64,000 bases of DNA from Oceanimonas baumannii (GCF_002245495.1 NZ_NQJF01000005.1:1-64000), one strand, 5' to 3'; shown: positions 48,973 to 58,142, counted from the first letter of the stretch. The notes: a model not told the origin generated them from the sequence alone. A program made the numbers and translations.

Positions 48973-49458
48973 TTATCGAGAAGGAACCGGCAGCCAGAGA
49001 GGTGTATGGCCGGTTTGTTCGGTAAATGTAAGCAGATCGGTACGGCTCAGCAAAACAGTAGCGGTATTGCGCAGCGGGTGACAGTGAAAGTCATCTCCAT
49101 TTTGCAACTCTTCATCCAGCCACAGTTCCACCTGCTGCTGCCGGTCGTTGATCAGCGCCAGCACCGATACATGGCCCGGGGCCACCCCCAGATAGCGATC
49201 AAGCCGCTCGGCAGAGGCAAAGCCCAGCCGCGACCAGCCCTGCTGGCGCGACAGTGCCTTAAGATCCACCTGCTTGTCCGGCGGCGTCAGCAACAGTGCA
49301 TGCCGGCGACCATAGTTGTCCCGCAGAAACAGGTTTTTAAGCCGGGTACCGGGCCGGTTGACCAGCAGGCGGTCGGCATCATCACAGGTGTGCAACGGCG
49401 GGTGCTCAATCAACGGCGGGGTAATATGCCAGCCTGCCAGCCGCTCCATGATATCCAT
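48973..49458 (-). CDS. YbaK/ProX-type aminoacyl-tRNA editing domain protein
   Basis: A 161-residue free-standing editing domain of the INS superfamily (PrdX/ProXp-ala group), which deacylates mischarged tRNA such as Ala-tRNA(Pro). Typical segments are KNLFLRDNYGRRHALLL, GWSRLGFASAERLDRYLGVAPGHVS and FHCHPLRNTATVLL. The start at 49458 lies 4 bp after the preceding gene's stop; ATG 49449 is possible. It probably forms a two-gene operon with the monooxygenase-fold gene. Confidence 0.82.
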   Translation of the reverse strand: MDIMERLAGWHITPPLIEHPPLHTCDDADRLLVNRPGTRLKNLFLRDNYGRRHALLLTPPDKQVDLKALSRQQGWSRLGFASAERLDRYLGVAPGHVSVLALINDRQQQVELWLDEELQNGDDFHCHPLRNTATVLLSRTDLLTFTEQTGHTPLWLPVPSR

Positions 49459-49462
49459 CAGC

Positions 49463-49765
49463 TTAACGCGCCGGATTAGCCGCCAGCACATCGGCGCGGA
49501 TCACCGACTGCTCGGCAATCAGCTCGGTCACCACCGCACGACTGGCCTTGTAATGCGGCGTTTCCTTATGCGCGGCCAGAGCCGCTTCATCCTGATAAAT
49601 TTCATAGAGCCAAAACAGTTCGGGATCGGCACGGTCCTGCAGCACGTCAAAGGTGTGGCAACCGGGCTCGTCTCGCACGGAAGCGGCGGCATTAGGCAGC
49701 ATGGCATCCAGAAAAGCCTGACTGGTGCCCGGCTTGAGCTTGGTTTTGACAATAATTGAATACAT
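49463..49765 (-). CDS. ABM-fold monooxygenase family protein
   Basis: A 100-residue antibiotic-biosynthesis-monooxygenase (YgiN/LsrG-like) protein: MYSIIVKTKLKPG, then CHTFDVLQDRADPELFWLYEIYQDEAALAAH. Members are small dimeric enzymes acting on quinones or signalling molecules; the substrate here is unknown. The start is ATG 49765, the family-typical N-terminus; a frame to 49840 would cover the divergent promoter. It is divergent from the VOC gene. Confidence 0.8.
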   Translation of the reverse strand: MYSIIVKTKLKPGTSQAFLDAMLPNAAASVRDEPGCHTFDVLQDRADPELFWLYEIYQDEAALAAHKETPHYKASRAVVTELIAEQSVIRADVLAANPAR

Positions 49766-49839
49766 TGTAAACTCCAATTGTTTAACTAATTTCAACAAAT
49801 AGTACACAAATACAAGTGTCAGTGCCAAGGAGCCCAGCA

Positions 49840-50241
49840 ATGGAAAGACCCGGTCGTTTTAACGGCATGCGCCATATCGCCTTTACCATGCCTAATCTGG
49901 AGGAATGCGTCCAGTTCTACACCGAGATCATGGGCATGGAAATTCTTAACCACGCCAGCGACAATCTGGTGTACCTCACCTGCGGCAACGATAATCTGTC
50001 TCTGGGCCGTTCCGACTTGCCCGCCAGCGGCGTGCAGAGCATGGATCACTTCGGTTTTATCGTGGACACCAAAGAACAGCTGGATGCCTGGTTCAATTAC
50101 TTCAAGGCCAAGGGCGTGACCATGCTGGATCAACCCCACGATCACCGTGACGGTGCCCGCAGCTTCCACATTACCGATCCTGCCGGCAATGTGATCCAGC
50201 CTATTTATCATCCGGCCATTTCCGGCCAACGCTTTAGCTAA
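49840..50241 (+). CDS. VOC (glyoxalase/dioxygenase) family protein
   Basis: A 133-residue metal-dependent VOC protein made of two beta-alpha-beta-beta-beta units: MRHIAFTMPNLEECVQFYTEIMG and SMDHFGFIVDTKEQLDAWFNYF, ending with HITDPAGNVIQPIY. His and Glu ligand candidates are present (RHIAFT, DHFGF). Substrate unknown. AAGGAG lies 7 bases before the ATG, and a terminator follows at 50275. Confidence 0.8.
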   Translation: MERPGRFNGMRHIAFTMPNLEECVQFYTEIMGMEILNHASDNLVYLTCGNDNLSLGRSDLPASGVQSMDHFGFIVDTKEQLDAWFNYFKAKGVTMLDQPHDHRDGARSFHITDPAGNVIQPIYHPAISGQRFS

Positions 50242-50274
50242 GTCCCGAAAAAATAAATTAAATCATAAAATTCC

Positions 50275-50307
50275 AAAGCCGTGGTTTTCCCTGCCACGGC
50301 TTTTGGT
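50275..50307 (+). terminator. intrinsic terminator after the VOC gene
   Basis: AAAGCCGTGG (50275-50284) pairs with CCACGGCTTT (50294-50303) followed by TGG; the T-run is short. It lies 34 bp after the VOC stop and 51 bp before the DAHP synthase start. Confidence 0.75.
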
Positions 50308-50358
50308 TATGTTAAGGGCATTGTGCTGCTGCACGTCATCATTCAAGCAGGCCATATA

Positions 50359-51408
50359 ATGCCCTCATCTACCGACGAACTGAGAAGTCGCCCGCTGGCG
50401 GCCCTGATCACGCCACACCAACTCGCCGAGCGTTACCCGCTTACCCCCGCCATGATCGAGACGGTCACCACCGCCCGCGCCGAGATTGAAGCCATCCTGA
50501 CTGGTCACAGCCATAAGCTGCTGGTCATCATCGGCCCCTGCTCCGTTCACGATCCTGAGGCTGCCCTGGCTTATGCCAAATGGCTGGCTCCGCTTAGAGC
50601 ACGCTATGCCGACAGGCTGTGTATCGTGATGCGCACTTACTTTGAAAAGCCCCGCACCATTGTCGGCTGGAAAGGTCTGATCAACGACCCTCAGCTCGAC
50701 GGCAGTTTTGACGTGAACACCGGCCTGGCCCTGGCCCGCAAGCTGCTGTGCGATATCAATGCGCTGGGATTGCCCACTGCCACCGAATTTCTCGACATGG
50801 TCACCGGCCAGTATATTGCCGATCTCATCAGCTGGGGTGCCATTGGCGCACGCACCACTGAATCTCAGATCCACCGGGAGATGGCGTCAGCCCTGTCATG
50901 CCCGGTCGGCTTTAAAAACGGGACCGACGGCAATATTCAGATTGCCCTGGATGCCGTGCGTGCTGCCGCTCACGGCCATATCTTCGGCTCTCCCGACAAA
51001 CATGGCCAGATGAGCATTTACCAGACCGATGGCAACCCCTACGGCCATATCATTTTACGTGGCGGTAAAGGGCCCAATTACGATGAGCACAGCATTGCTC
51101 AGGCCGCCGATGGCCTCAAAAGTGCAGACCTGCCAGCCAGACTGGTCGTTGACCTGAGTCACGGCAACAGCCAGAAACAATATCAGCGCCAGCTGGAGGT
51201 CGCGGACGATATTGCCCGTCAGCTGGAGAATGGCAGCCGCTATATCGCTGGCGTGATGATAGAAAGCTTTATCGAGCCGGGACGTCAGAACGTTGAGGTG
51301 GGCAAGCCCCTGGTCTTTGGCCAAAGCATCACTGATGGCTGTCTGGGCTGGGACGACAGCGAACGGCTGCTGGAACGGTTATATCAGGCAACCCCGTCAG
51401 GAAGCTGA
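50359..51408 (+). CDS. 3-deoxy-7-phosphoheptulonate (DAHP) synthase, class I
   Basis: This is the first enzyme of the shikimate pathway, joining phosphoenolpyruvate and erythrose 4-phosphate. The 349 residues match the AroF/AroG/AroH class: IIGPCSVHDPEAAL with the metal-ligand Cys, MRTYFEKPRTIVGWKG, GARTTESQIHREMAS, GFKNGTDGNIQIA and VVDLSHGNSQK. Which aromatic amino acid inhibits it cannot be read with confidence, so no isozyme symbol is given. No TyrR or TrpR box was recognised upstream. Confidence 0.94.
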   Translation: MPSSTDELRSRPLAALITPHQLAERYPLTPAMIETVTTARAEIEAILTGHSHKLLVIIGPCSVHDPEAALAYAKWLAPLRARYADRLCIVMRTYFEKPRTIVGWKGLINDPQLDGSFDVNTGLALARKLLCDINALGLPTATEFLDMVTGQYIADLISWGAIGARTTESQIHREMASALSCPVGFKNGTDGNIQIALDAVRAAAHGHIFGSPDKHGQMSIYQTDGNPYGHIILRGGKGPNYDEHSIAQAADGLKSADLPARLVVDLSHGNSQKQYQRQLEVADDIARQLENGSRYIAGVMIESFIEPGRQNVEVGKPLVFGQSITDGCLGWDDSERLLERLYQATPSGS

Positions 51409-51425
51409 AAGCCGGAAAATGACAG

Positions 51426-51444
51426 GCCCCGCGTCAGGCGGGGC
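51426..51444. other. GC-rich hairpin between convergent genes
   Basis: GCCCCGC (51426-51432) pairs with GCGGGGC (51438-51444) around GTCAG, between the DAHP synthase gene and btuD. It probably acts as a stop for one or both, although no T-run follows. Confidence 0.5.
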
Positions 51445-51521
51445 ATAATCCGGCGTCTGTATCACCGACCTCACCCCCTGCAAGCATAACGCCGGAGCCC
51501 CGTTCAGCACGACTTCCGGCT

Positions 51522-52265
51522 CTATTCCGGTAACAGCAACCGCTGTCCATCCTGCTCCAGCAGCTTCACCTTCACCTCAAATACCTCAGCAACAAGCTCG
51601 GGTGTGAGCACCTCGGGGCCGCCGTAGGCTACCAGCCGCCCCTGATGCAGGCACCAGATGTCATCACCGAACTGAGCGGCCAGGTTGATATCGTGAATGG
51701 AGGCAACCACCGTCAGGCCCAGCCCGGCATAGTGGCGCAATAACCGCAAGGTGGTCAGCTGATGTTGCCAGTCGAGCCCGGCCAGCGGCTCATCCAGCAG
51801 CAACACACGACCGCTGGGGTTAAGCCGGGGAGAGACCTGAAGCAGTGTTTTGGCAATCAATAACCGTTGCTGTTCACCGCCGGACAGCGCCGACAACGGC
51901 CGGGCATAAAGGGAATCCAGTTTCAGAAAACCGCTTAGCCATGCCATTTGCTCACAGGCAGCCTCACTGACCTCCCCCTGTATTCCCAACGCCAGCAGCT
52001 CATACCCTTTCAGCCCTGCCGGCAAAACGGAATGCTGTACCAGCATGGCGCGATAGCGGGCCAGCTCGGTCAGATCCAACAAATCCATCCGCTCACCGTC
52101 AAGCTGCACATGGCCTTCGGCAGCCAGCAGTCCGGCCGTCGCCAGCAGCAGACTCGACTTGCCGCTGCCGTTGGGACCGGCCAGCAAAGTCAGACGCCCG
52201 GCAGCCAGGCAACCGCTTACCGGCCCGACCCGATCACTGACATTAAGCGCATCAAGCGTCAGCAT
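51522..52265 (-). CDS. btuD: vitamin B12 import ABC transporter ATPase BtuD
   Basis: A 247-residue ABC ATPase with Walker A GPNGSGKSS, signature ALSGGEQQR, Walker B VLLLDEPLAGLD and switch His in ASIHD. Its ATG overlaps the 3' end of btuC by 14 bp. It pairs with BtuC for cobalamin uptake across the inner membrane. The periplasmic binding protein BtuF is not in the window. Confidence 0.9.
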   Translation of the reverse strand: MLTLDALNVSDRVGPVSGCLAAGRLTLLAGPNGSGKSSLLLATAGLLAAEGHVQLDGERMDLLDLTELARYRAMLVQHSVLPAGLKGYELLALGIQGEVSEAACEQMAWLSGFLKLDSLYARPLSALSGGEQQRLLIAKTLLQVSPRLNPSGRVLLLDEPLAGLDWQHQLTTLRLLRHYAGLGLTVVASIHDINLAAQFGDDIWCLHQGRLVAYGGPEVLTPELVAEVFEVKVKLLEQDGQRLLLPE

Positions 52266-53277
52266 GGCGTTTCACCAATAACCAGACAAATACCGGTGCT
52301 CCCAGCGTCGCCGTCACCGCCCCAATCGGCAGCTCACCACTTACCAGCGTTTGCCGGGCCAGTACATCAGCCAGCACCAGCAGGGCGGCACCGGCCAGCG
52401 CCGAGGCCGGTAACAGAAAGCGCTGGCGGCCACCGGCCAGCAGCCGCAGCAAATGCGGCACGAGCAGCCCAACAAAACCAATGACGCCGGACATGGCCAC
52501 ACTGAACGCGGTAAGCAGGCACACCGCCAGCACCAGACGGGGCCGCAATTGGTGAGCATTCAGCCCCTGCAACCGGGCCTGTTGCTCCCCCAGTGCCAGC
52601 AGATCCAGCCGGCGCCCCTGGCGCACCAGCCACAACAACGCAAAAATCGCCGGCAGCCACCAGCCCCAGGGCAGGCGCTGACCATAGCCCAGGCTGCCCA
52701 TCATCCAGAACAGAAACGTGCGCAGCGAGGCATCGTCGGCCAGATACAACAACCAGGTAAGAATGGCATTGGCAAAAATGCCCACCGCCACTCCAAACAG
52801 TAGCAGCGCTCCCTGCCCGAGCCGACGCCGGGACAACAGCATCAGCAGCAAAGTCACCACCAGCGCGCCGGCAAAGGCGGACAGCGACACCCCCCAGTGG
52901 GGCAAATGCCAGCCCAGCCATGCTGCCAGTGACAAGGTTAATACTGCCGCCAGGCTGGCACCGCTGGAAATACCTATCAGCCCGGGCTCTGCCAGCGGGT
53001 TGTGCAGCAGCACCTGCAACACGGCCCCACACAGCGCAAGACTGGCCCCTACCAGCACTGCCAACAGAGTACGCGGCAGACGTAACTGCCAGAACACCTG
53101 CTGCTCCAGCGCCGACACCGGCCGCCACAGCACATCCAGCCCCACGCCTACGGCACCGGACTGCAGGCTGAGTACGACGGCAGCCATCAGCACCACCGCA
53201 AGGCTTAGCAACCAGCGGCGATAACGCCGTTGCTGAGCACCAAACAGGCCGTGCAGTCCATTCCTGTGGGCACTCAT
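52252..53277 (-). CDS. btuC: vitamin B12 import permease BtuC
   Basis: A 341-residue FecCD-family permease with about ten TM helices. Typical segments are LRLPRTLLAVLVGASLALCG, NPLAEPGLIGISSGAS and GVIGFVGLLVPHLLRLL. It starts at ATG 53277, 2 bp after the stop of the TSUP gene. A longer frame to 53319 lies in that gene. No cobalamin riboswitch was recognised upstream. Confidence 0.9.
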   Translation of the reverse strand: MSAHRNGLHGLFGAQQRRYRRWLLSLAVVLMAAVVLSLQSGAVGVGLDVLWRPVSALEQQVFWQLRLPRTLLAVLVGASLALCGAVLQVLLHNPLAEPGLIGISSGASLAAVLTLSLAAWLGWHLPHWGVSLSAFAGALVVTLLLMLLSRRRLGQGALLLFGVAVGIFANAILTWLLYLADDASLRTFLFWMMGSLGYGQRLPWGWWLPAIFALLWLVRQGRRLDLLALGEQQARLQGLNAHQLRPRLVLAVCLLTAFSVAMSGVIGFVGLLVPHLLRLLAGGRQRFLLPASALAGAALLVLADVLARQTLVSGELPIGAVTATLGAPVFVWLLVKRHADA

Positions 53278-53279
53278 AT

Positions 53280-54059
53280 TCAGCTGATCCAGCTGAACCA
53301 TTGCGGGTATTGCTGCCACAGCAGCCGTACCGACATGATCAGTGACACCGTGACCAGCATGGGACGAATAATGCGGGTGCCTTTGGTCACCACCATGTTA
53401 GAACCCAGCCGCGCCCCCAGGAACTGGCCACCGGCCATGGCCAGCCCGGCCACCCACACCACCTGGCCGCCCAGGATGAAAAACAATAACGACGCAATAT
53501 TGGAGGTAAAATTCAGTACCTTGGTGTGAGCCGTGGCCTTGCCCATGCTGTAACCGGCCAGCGCAATAAAACCGAGCGCGAAGAAAGAGCCAGCCCCCGG
53601 GCCAAAAAAGCCGTCATAAAAACCCACACCGGTGCCAACCAGCAACGCAAACGGAATAACCCCCAGCCGGCGTTGGCGGTCTTCATCTCCAATACGGGGC
53701 GAAAACAAAAAATACAGGGCAAATACCGCCAGCAAAAAAGGCAGTACCTTTTCCAGCACTGAGGCATCAATATACTGCACCAGCAGGGTACCCAGCACAC
53801 TCCCCACAAAGGTACAGACCACGGCCCATTTCATATTGCGCCAGTCAATAAGGCCACGGCGGAGGTAATAAACAGATGCCGAAAAAGAACCAAAGCAGCC
53901 TTGCAACTTATTGGTGGCCAGTGCCATGGTGGGCGGCATGCCGGTGGCCAGCAACGCCGGCACCGTGATCAGGCCACCACCGCCGGCAATGGCGTCGATA
54001 AAGCCTGCCAGCAACGCCGCCAGTGCCAGTAACCCCAGGGTAAGTAAATCCAGTTCCAT
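53280..54059 (-). CDS. TSUP (TauE/SafE) family membrane transporter, YfcA-like
   Basis: A 259-residue membrane protein with about eight TM helices and the two half-motifs GFIDAIAGGGGLITVPAL and GFYDGFFGPGAGSF of the TSUP family, which exports or imports sulfonates, sulfite or related anions. It resembles E. coli YfcA. It is directly followed by btuC and btuD, an unusual partnership that suggests shared transcription. Substrate unknown. Confidence 0.87.
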   Translation of the reverse strand: MELDLLTLGLLALAALLAGFIDAIAGGGGLITVPALLATGMPPTMALATNKLQGCFGSFSASVYYLRRGLIDWRNMKWAVVCTFVGSVLGTLLVQYIDASVLEKVLPFLLAVFALYFLFSPRIGDEDRQRRLGVIPFALLVGTGVGFYDGFFGPGAGSFFALGFIALAGYSMGKATAHTKVLNFTSNIASLLFFILGGQVVWVAGLAMAGGQFLGARLGSNMVVTKGTRIIRPMLVTVSLIMSVRLLWQQYPQWFSWIS

Positions 54060-54330
54060 GATATGCAGGACTCAAAAGAATGAAGGGTGCCAAGATTAAC
54101 AGGATGCGCCTTCAGGAAACAGTGAGCCTTGCCCCGGCCTTTGACTGTGATAACGCAAACGACCGGTCGTTTGCGTCGATTGGCCCGAAGACGTTAACAC
54201 CCGGGCCGACCATAACATGTTCGTTCTCTTGCCCGGCTATACTGCTATCGCTCTGCCAGATACCGGGTAAACATCATCGCGGGTGAACATGTCCGGATCC
54301 CCCTTAGCCAAACTGCCTCACCAACGCTGC

Positions 54331-54588
54331 TTACTTTAAAATGAAGTCTCTTACTGCTCCTGAAATGGCAATACAAAAGGCAACGAAAAAGAAATGAAGC
54401 TTTTTATGAGACATGCTTCCCTTATTACCTGTTATAAAAACGTACATCGCAATGGAAAGCCGGTAGGCCAGACTGAGAAGGGTTGATGCTGCTATCGCGA
54501 AGCAAAAGATCCACAGCCCGTCGGTTTTGGCAAGATTACACAAAAGCTCATTATCTACATTACACATATCAAAAATCCGGAGTTGCAA
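54331..54588 (-). CDS. hypothetical small membrane protein
   Basis: An 85-residue protein with two probable TM helices (about residues 24-50 and 64-82) separated by a short basic loop (GNKGSMSHKK). Base composition is clearly more AT-rich than the flanking genes. It lies 39 bp after the larger membrane protein gene on the same strand, so the two may be cotranscribed. No family recognised. Confidence 0.5.
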   Translation of the reverse strand: MQLRIFDMCNVDNELLCNLAKTDGLWIFCFAIAASTLLSLAYRLSIAMYVFITGNKGSMSHKKLHFFFVAFCIAISGAVRDFILK

Positions 54589-54627
54589 GTACTCACAATA
54601 ATAACTAACGCGTATTCACCGCTGGAA

Positions 54628-55218
54628 TTACCCTTTTATACGCAGCCTGAGGTTCCAGTAAAACAGGGAGAACCCTGCTCCTGCCAGCACAAAGCCACAG
54701 GTTATGGAAGTATATGTTTCCTCATAAAACTCGGGCACCACGCTGAGTAACAGCCCCCCTGATATCATCATCCCAATATAGAAGGCATACTCCAAAAAAA
54801 TTCTTGCTTTACTTTCTGTTTCTTTTATTTCTCTCTGTCCATCAAACTTCCCTTGAACAAATGAGCTGATTGAGGTTCCCATTACACAAAGACAGATAAT
54901 GGAAAAGGACAGCCATATATCTATATAATTCATTACATCACTGCTTAACCCCAAGCTTTTTACTTCGTCCCCCAGAAGAATAAAGACCATCGCAAAAATA
55001 CTGGATTTACCAACAAGCGCCATAAAAAGCCTGTTTTCTTGCACTATTTTTTCTGCTTCTACATCCAGATCGGTCATTCGCATATTGTTATAATCCTCGA
55101 TATCCTGCCGATAAAACAGAGCGCCAGACTCAGCTTCCTTGCCTTCGAGTACCAGTATGTTGGCAAGGGTTCCCCGGCTGTCGACCATCAGCCGGATCGC
55201 ATCCTGCTCAGGTACCAT
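54628..55218 (-). CDS. hypothetical membrane protein with four predicted TM helices
   Basis: A 196-residue frame. Residues about 64-85, 102-122, 144-163 and 170-190 are hydrophobic; between helices 2 and 3 lies a charged loop (QGKFDGQREIKETESKAR). The first 45 codons are GC-rich and the rest AT-rich, so the true start may be the ATG at 55083, with the upstream part a fusion remnant. No function is recognised. Together with the small gene downstream it forms an AT-rich patch in a GC-rich region. Confidence 0.55.
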   Translation of the reverse strand: MVPEQDAIRLMVDSRGTLANILVLEGKEAESGALFYRQDIEDYNNMRMTDLDVEAEKIVQENRLFMALVGKSSIFAMVFILLGDEVKSLGLSSDVMNYIDIWLSFSIICLCVMGTSISSFVQGKFDGQREIKETESKARIFLEYAFYIGMMISGGLLLSVVPEFYEETYTSITCGFVLAGAGFSLFYWNLRLRIKG

Positions 55219-55544
55219 CAGGCCCGATCCCGTTGCCGAGACGGCACAGCGTCCTATTTATTCGGGTACTTGATATTGAAAATGTTTTTCAGAACATTGA
55301 AGAATATATAAACAATAGCAAAAACTCTATAAAAAGAAACGCAAATCATTTCCATTTCATGCTCTTTTTTTGATATTTACTTATAATCTGAAAACCCGGC
55401 TCTTACCGGCGTTTTGCCTGACTCAGGACCCACCTCGTCGCTGGCATTTACCGCCCTATCACACCCTCCAATTCCCCATGCACTCTTGTCCCGGGCTCAC
55501 GCTGTGATAACTTAGGCCCATGCCTACCTAGGAGACAGTTAACG
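55219..55544. other. 326-bp gap upstream of msrA
   Basis: AT-rich on the left, GC-rich on the right. No gene with domain features. The right part should carry the msrA promoter; no recognised operator was found. Confidence 0.5.
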
Positions 55545-56159
55545 ATGACAGATTCCGTTCTGGGTCTGCTGCCCAGCGATTTTCCCGATATCGACGACAG
55601 TGCCTTCCATAACACGGGTGAACGCAGCCTGATACTGGCCGGTGGCTGTTTCTGGTGCACTGAAGCCGTCTATCGCCAGCTCGACGGTGTGATGGATGTC
55701 ATATCCGGTTATGCCGGTGGCGAAGCACAAAATGCAAATTATGAAGCAGTCTGCACCGGCACCACCCGGCATGCAGAAGCCATTCGCATCAGCTACAACA
55801 GTGCCCTGATCGGCCCTGCCACCCTGCTGAAGGTATTTTTCGGTATCGCTCACGATCCCACCCAGCTTAATCGTCAGGGAAATGATACCGGTACTCAGTA
55901 CCGCTCAGCCGTCTTCTGGCAAGACGAGCAGGAGCGGGAGCTGGCGGAAGACTATATTGCCCGGCTGGAGCAGGCCGGTGCTTTCAAACGGCCCATTGTC
56001 ACAACCCTGGAGCCGCTGGATATCTTCTATCCGGCCGAGGACTATCATCAGGACTATGCGGCCCGGAACCCGAACCAGCCCTATATCGCCGCCGTGGCTC
56101 AGCCCAAGGTAGCCAAGGTGCATCACTACTATAAAAACCGGTTGAAAAAGGACATCTGA
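55545..56159 (+). CDS. msrA: peptide methionine-S-sulfoxide reductase MsrA
   Basis: This 204-residue enzyme repairs oxidised methionine (S form). The catalytic Cys lies in GGCFWCTEAVYRQLDGV, followed by SGYAGG and YAAVAQPKVAK. It lies 3 bp upstream of msrB, so one transcript repairs both sulfoxide isomers. Confidence 0.96.
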   Translation: MTDSVLGLLPSDFPDIDDSAFHNTGERSLILAGGCFWCTEAVYRQLDGVMDVISGYAGGEAQNANYEAVCTGTTRHAEAIRISYNSALIGPATLLKVFFGIAHDPTQLNRQGNDTGTQYRSAVFWQDEQERELAEDYIARLEQAGAFKRPIVTTLEPLDIFYPAEDYHQDYAARNPNQPYIAAVAQPKVAKVHHYYKNRLKKDI

Positions 56160-56162
56160 ATC

Positions 56163-56633
56163 ATGGCCCAGACTCCCAGCCCGTATGATCTTTCAGCACC
56201 TGGCCAGGCTCAGCTGCAGGCTCTGGCCGAACAGCTGAGCCCGGAAGAACGCCGCATTCTGCTGAGCCAGGGCACAGAGCCCCCCTTTTGTGGCGGCTTG
56301 CTTGATAACCATGAGGAAGGCAGCTACATCTGCCGGTTGTGCGCTCTGCCGCTGTTTTCGTCCGCCTGCAAGTTCGAGTCGGGATCCGGCTGGCCCAGCT
56401 TCTATGCGCCCTATCATCCTGATCATATTCGCGAACTGGCAGATATAAGCCACGGCATGCGCCGGGTGGAAATTCGCTGTGCCCGCTGCGACTGCCATCT
56501 GGGGCACGTCTTCCCCGATGGCCCGCCGCCCACCGGCCTGCGCTACTGCCTGAACTCCGCTTCGCTGGGCTTTTGTGCCAGCGGCGATGCCAAGCCGGAT
56601 CCTCTCAAACGGGGCGAAACCGGCTTTTTATAA
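56163..56633 (+). CDS. msrB: peptide methionine-R-sulfoxide reductase MsrB
   Basis: This 156-residue enzyme repairs methionine-R-sulfoxide. Zinc-binding CRLCALPLF and CARCDCHLGHVF pairs are present, with FESGSGWPSFYAP between them. The usual catalytic segment RYCINSxxLxF reads RYCLNSASLGF with Cys in place. The stop lies 3 bp from the convergent ATP-grasp gene. Confidence 0.95.
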   Translation: MAQTPSPYDLSAPGQAQLQALAEQLSPEERRILLSQGTEPPFCGGLLDNHEEGSYICRLCALPLFSSACKFESGSGWPSFYAPYHPDHIRELADISHGMRRVEIRCARCDCHLGHVFPDGPPPTGLRYCLNSASLGFCASGDAKPDPLKRGETGFL

Positions 56634-56636
56634 TAC

Positions 56637-58142
56637 TCACCGGCCGTCACGCCGGCCTTTTCTGGCAACGACGGCCTCCCTGTCTTTTTCAAACCGGCGC
56701 ACAAAATCCTCGATGACCATGTCGTAGAGCCGGTCTTTAAGAAACACATCTTCCACCCCGTGGTCGATGTTGGGGTTGTCGTTCACTTCAATCACCGCCA
56801 CCCGGCCCTTGCCTTCCTTAATGTCGACACCGTACAGGCCGTCGCCGATGGGTTTGACCGCCTTCAGCGCGGCATTAATCACAGCCGGTGGAGCCTCATG
56901 AGTCGGCAGCGTGACAAACCCACCGGAGTCTGCCTCTTTGCCATCGTGATGACGGTAAATCTGCCAGTGCCCTTTCACCATAAAATATTTACAGGCAAAA
57001 ATGGGCTGGTGATTCAGCACACCGATGCGCCAGTCAAACTCGGTGAAAAAATACTCCTGCGCCAGCACCAGAGCTGACGCACTCCGTAACTTGCCAAGGG
57101 TTTCTGTCAGTTGCTCCCTGCTGGTCACCCGGTATACACCCCGTGAAAAGGCCCCGTCGGGTATTTTCAGCACCAGAGGGTAGCCCAACTCCGCTTCCAG
57201 CCAGCTGTCAGCCCCTTTCTGTTTCGGGTTGACCATCAGGGTTTTGGGCGTGGGCACCCCGTGCCTGGCAAAGCTTTCTGCCAGAAATACCTTGTTGGCA
57301 CAGCGCAAAATGGAATCGGGCGAGTCGATCACCACCAGGCCTTCGTGCTCTGCTTTCTGGGCAAAACGAAAGGTATGATGGTCAATGGCGGTGGTCTCAC
57401 GAATAAACAGGCCGTCGTATTCCGCCAGCCGCTGATAGTCCTTGCGGGTAATCATCTCCACGTTCACCCCGGCCCGCTCACCGGCACGAACAAACCGCTT
57501 CAGTGCACCGGCATCGGATGGCGGCAGTGCCTCATCAGGGTTCACCAGCACTGCCAGATCGTAACGGTAACGTTTTGTCGATTTGGGCTTGCGCCAGATA
57601 ATGCGGGAATATTTGTCGAGAGCACCGGCAAACACATCTTCTTCCTGCTCTGTCAGCTCGCCCGGCGACAGTGTGCCCAGACCGGTCAGCTCCCAACGAC
57701 TGCGGCGCTTGAAAGTCAGTTCCAGAATAGGGCATGGCAACCGCTCAAACAGCTCCCGGCACAGGCCTTCCAGCCCCGGCACGGCGCTCTGGCCAAAACA
57801 GCTTTTAATCTTCAGCCTGGTGCCCGCTTCCTGCTCGCCGAAGTGTGCTTCCAGCGCCTGGGAGACACCATCGAAACCAAACGCAAACAACCCCTTGTTA
57901 CGCAGGTTATTAAGCGTAGATACCGACGGGATTACATGCTGCCCCCGGGCTTCTGCCAATAACGAACAGTAATACCCGTTAGACAGGTATTTGCCGGTAT
58001 GGCACAGGTTGATTACCCGAGTACGGGGCGCATTCTTCACCGGCAGCTGTTTGAGGTAAGTCTGAAAGTCCACCAGGTTTTCACTGGGGAAATACGGTGC
58101 CCAGGCGCTGAGTTCATCCACCACCAGAACCAGTTGTGTCAT
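56637..58142 (-). CDS. RLAN-domain RimK-like ATP-grasp ligase
   Basis: A 501-residue protein. The N-terminal half (about 1-200) matches the RLAN domain type found before RimK-like ATP-grasps (LSAWAPYFPSENLVDFQTYL). The C-terminal half is an ATP-grasp: SPDSILRCANKVFLAE, LVLKIPDGAFSRGVYRV for ATP binding, and AVIEVNDNPNIDHGVED at the metal site. Such ligases add amino acids or peptides to a carboxylate. It is divergent, with a 140-bp gap, from a GNAT plus C39-like peptidase gene, an association noted in comparative studies of ATP-grasp amidoligases. Substrate unknown. Confidence 0.85.
   Translation of the reverse strand: MTQLVLVVDELSAWAPYFPSENLVDFQTYLKQLPVKNAPRTRVINLCHTGKYLSNGYYCSLLAEARGQHVIPSVSTLNNLRNKGLFAFGFDGVSQALEAHFGEQEAGTRLKIKSCFGQSAVPGLEGLCRELFERLPCPILELTFKRRSRWELTGLGTLSPGELTEQEEDVFAGALDKYSRIIWRKPKSTKRYRYDLAVLVNPDEALPPSDAGALKRFVRAGERAGVNVEMITRKDYQRLAEYDGLFIRETTAIDHHTFRFAQKAEHEGLVVIDSPDSILRCANKVFLAESFARHGVPTPKTLMVNPKQKGADSWLEAELGYPLVLKIPDGAFSRGVYRVTSREQLTETLGKLRSASALVLAQEYFFTEFDWRIGVLNHQPIFACKYFMVKGHWQIYRHHDGKEADSGGFVTLPTHEAPPAVINAALKAVKPIGDGLYGVDIKEGKGRVAVIEVNDNPNIDHGVEDVFLKDRLYDMVIEDFVRRFEKDREAVVARKGRRDGR

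Noticed and set aside
53060-53320. Cobalamin riboswitch before btuC
   Set aside because: btuC starts 2 bp after the TSUP stop, leaving no leader; no B12-box-like sequence was recognised before the TSUP gene either.
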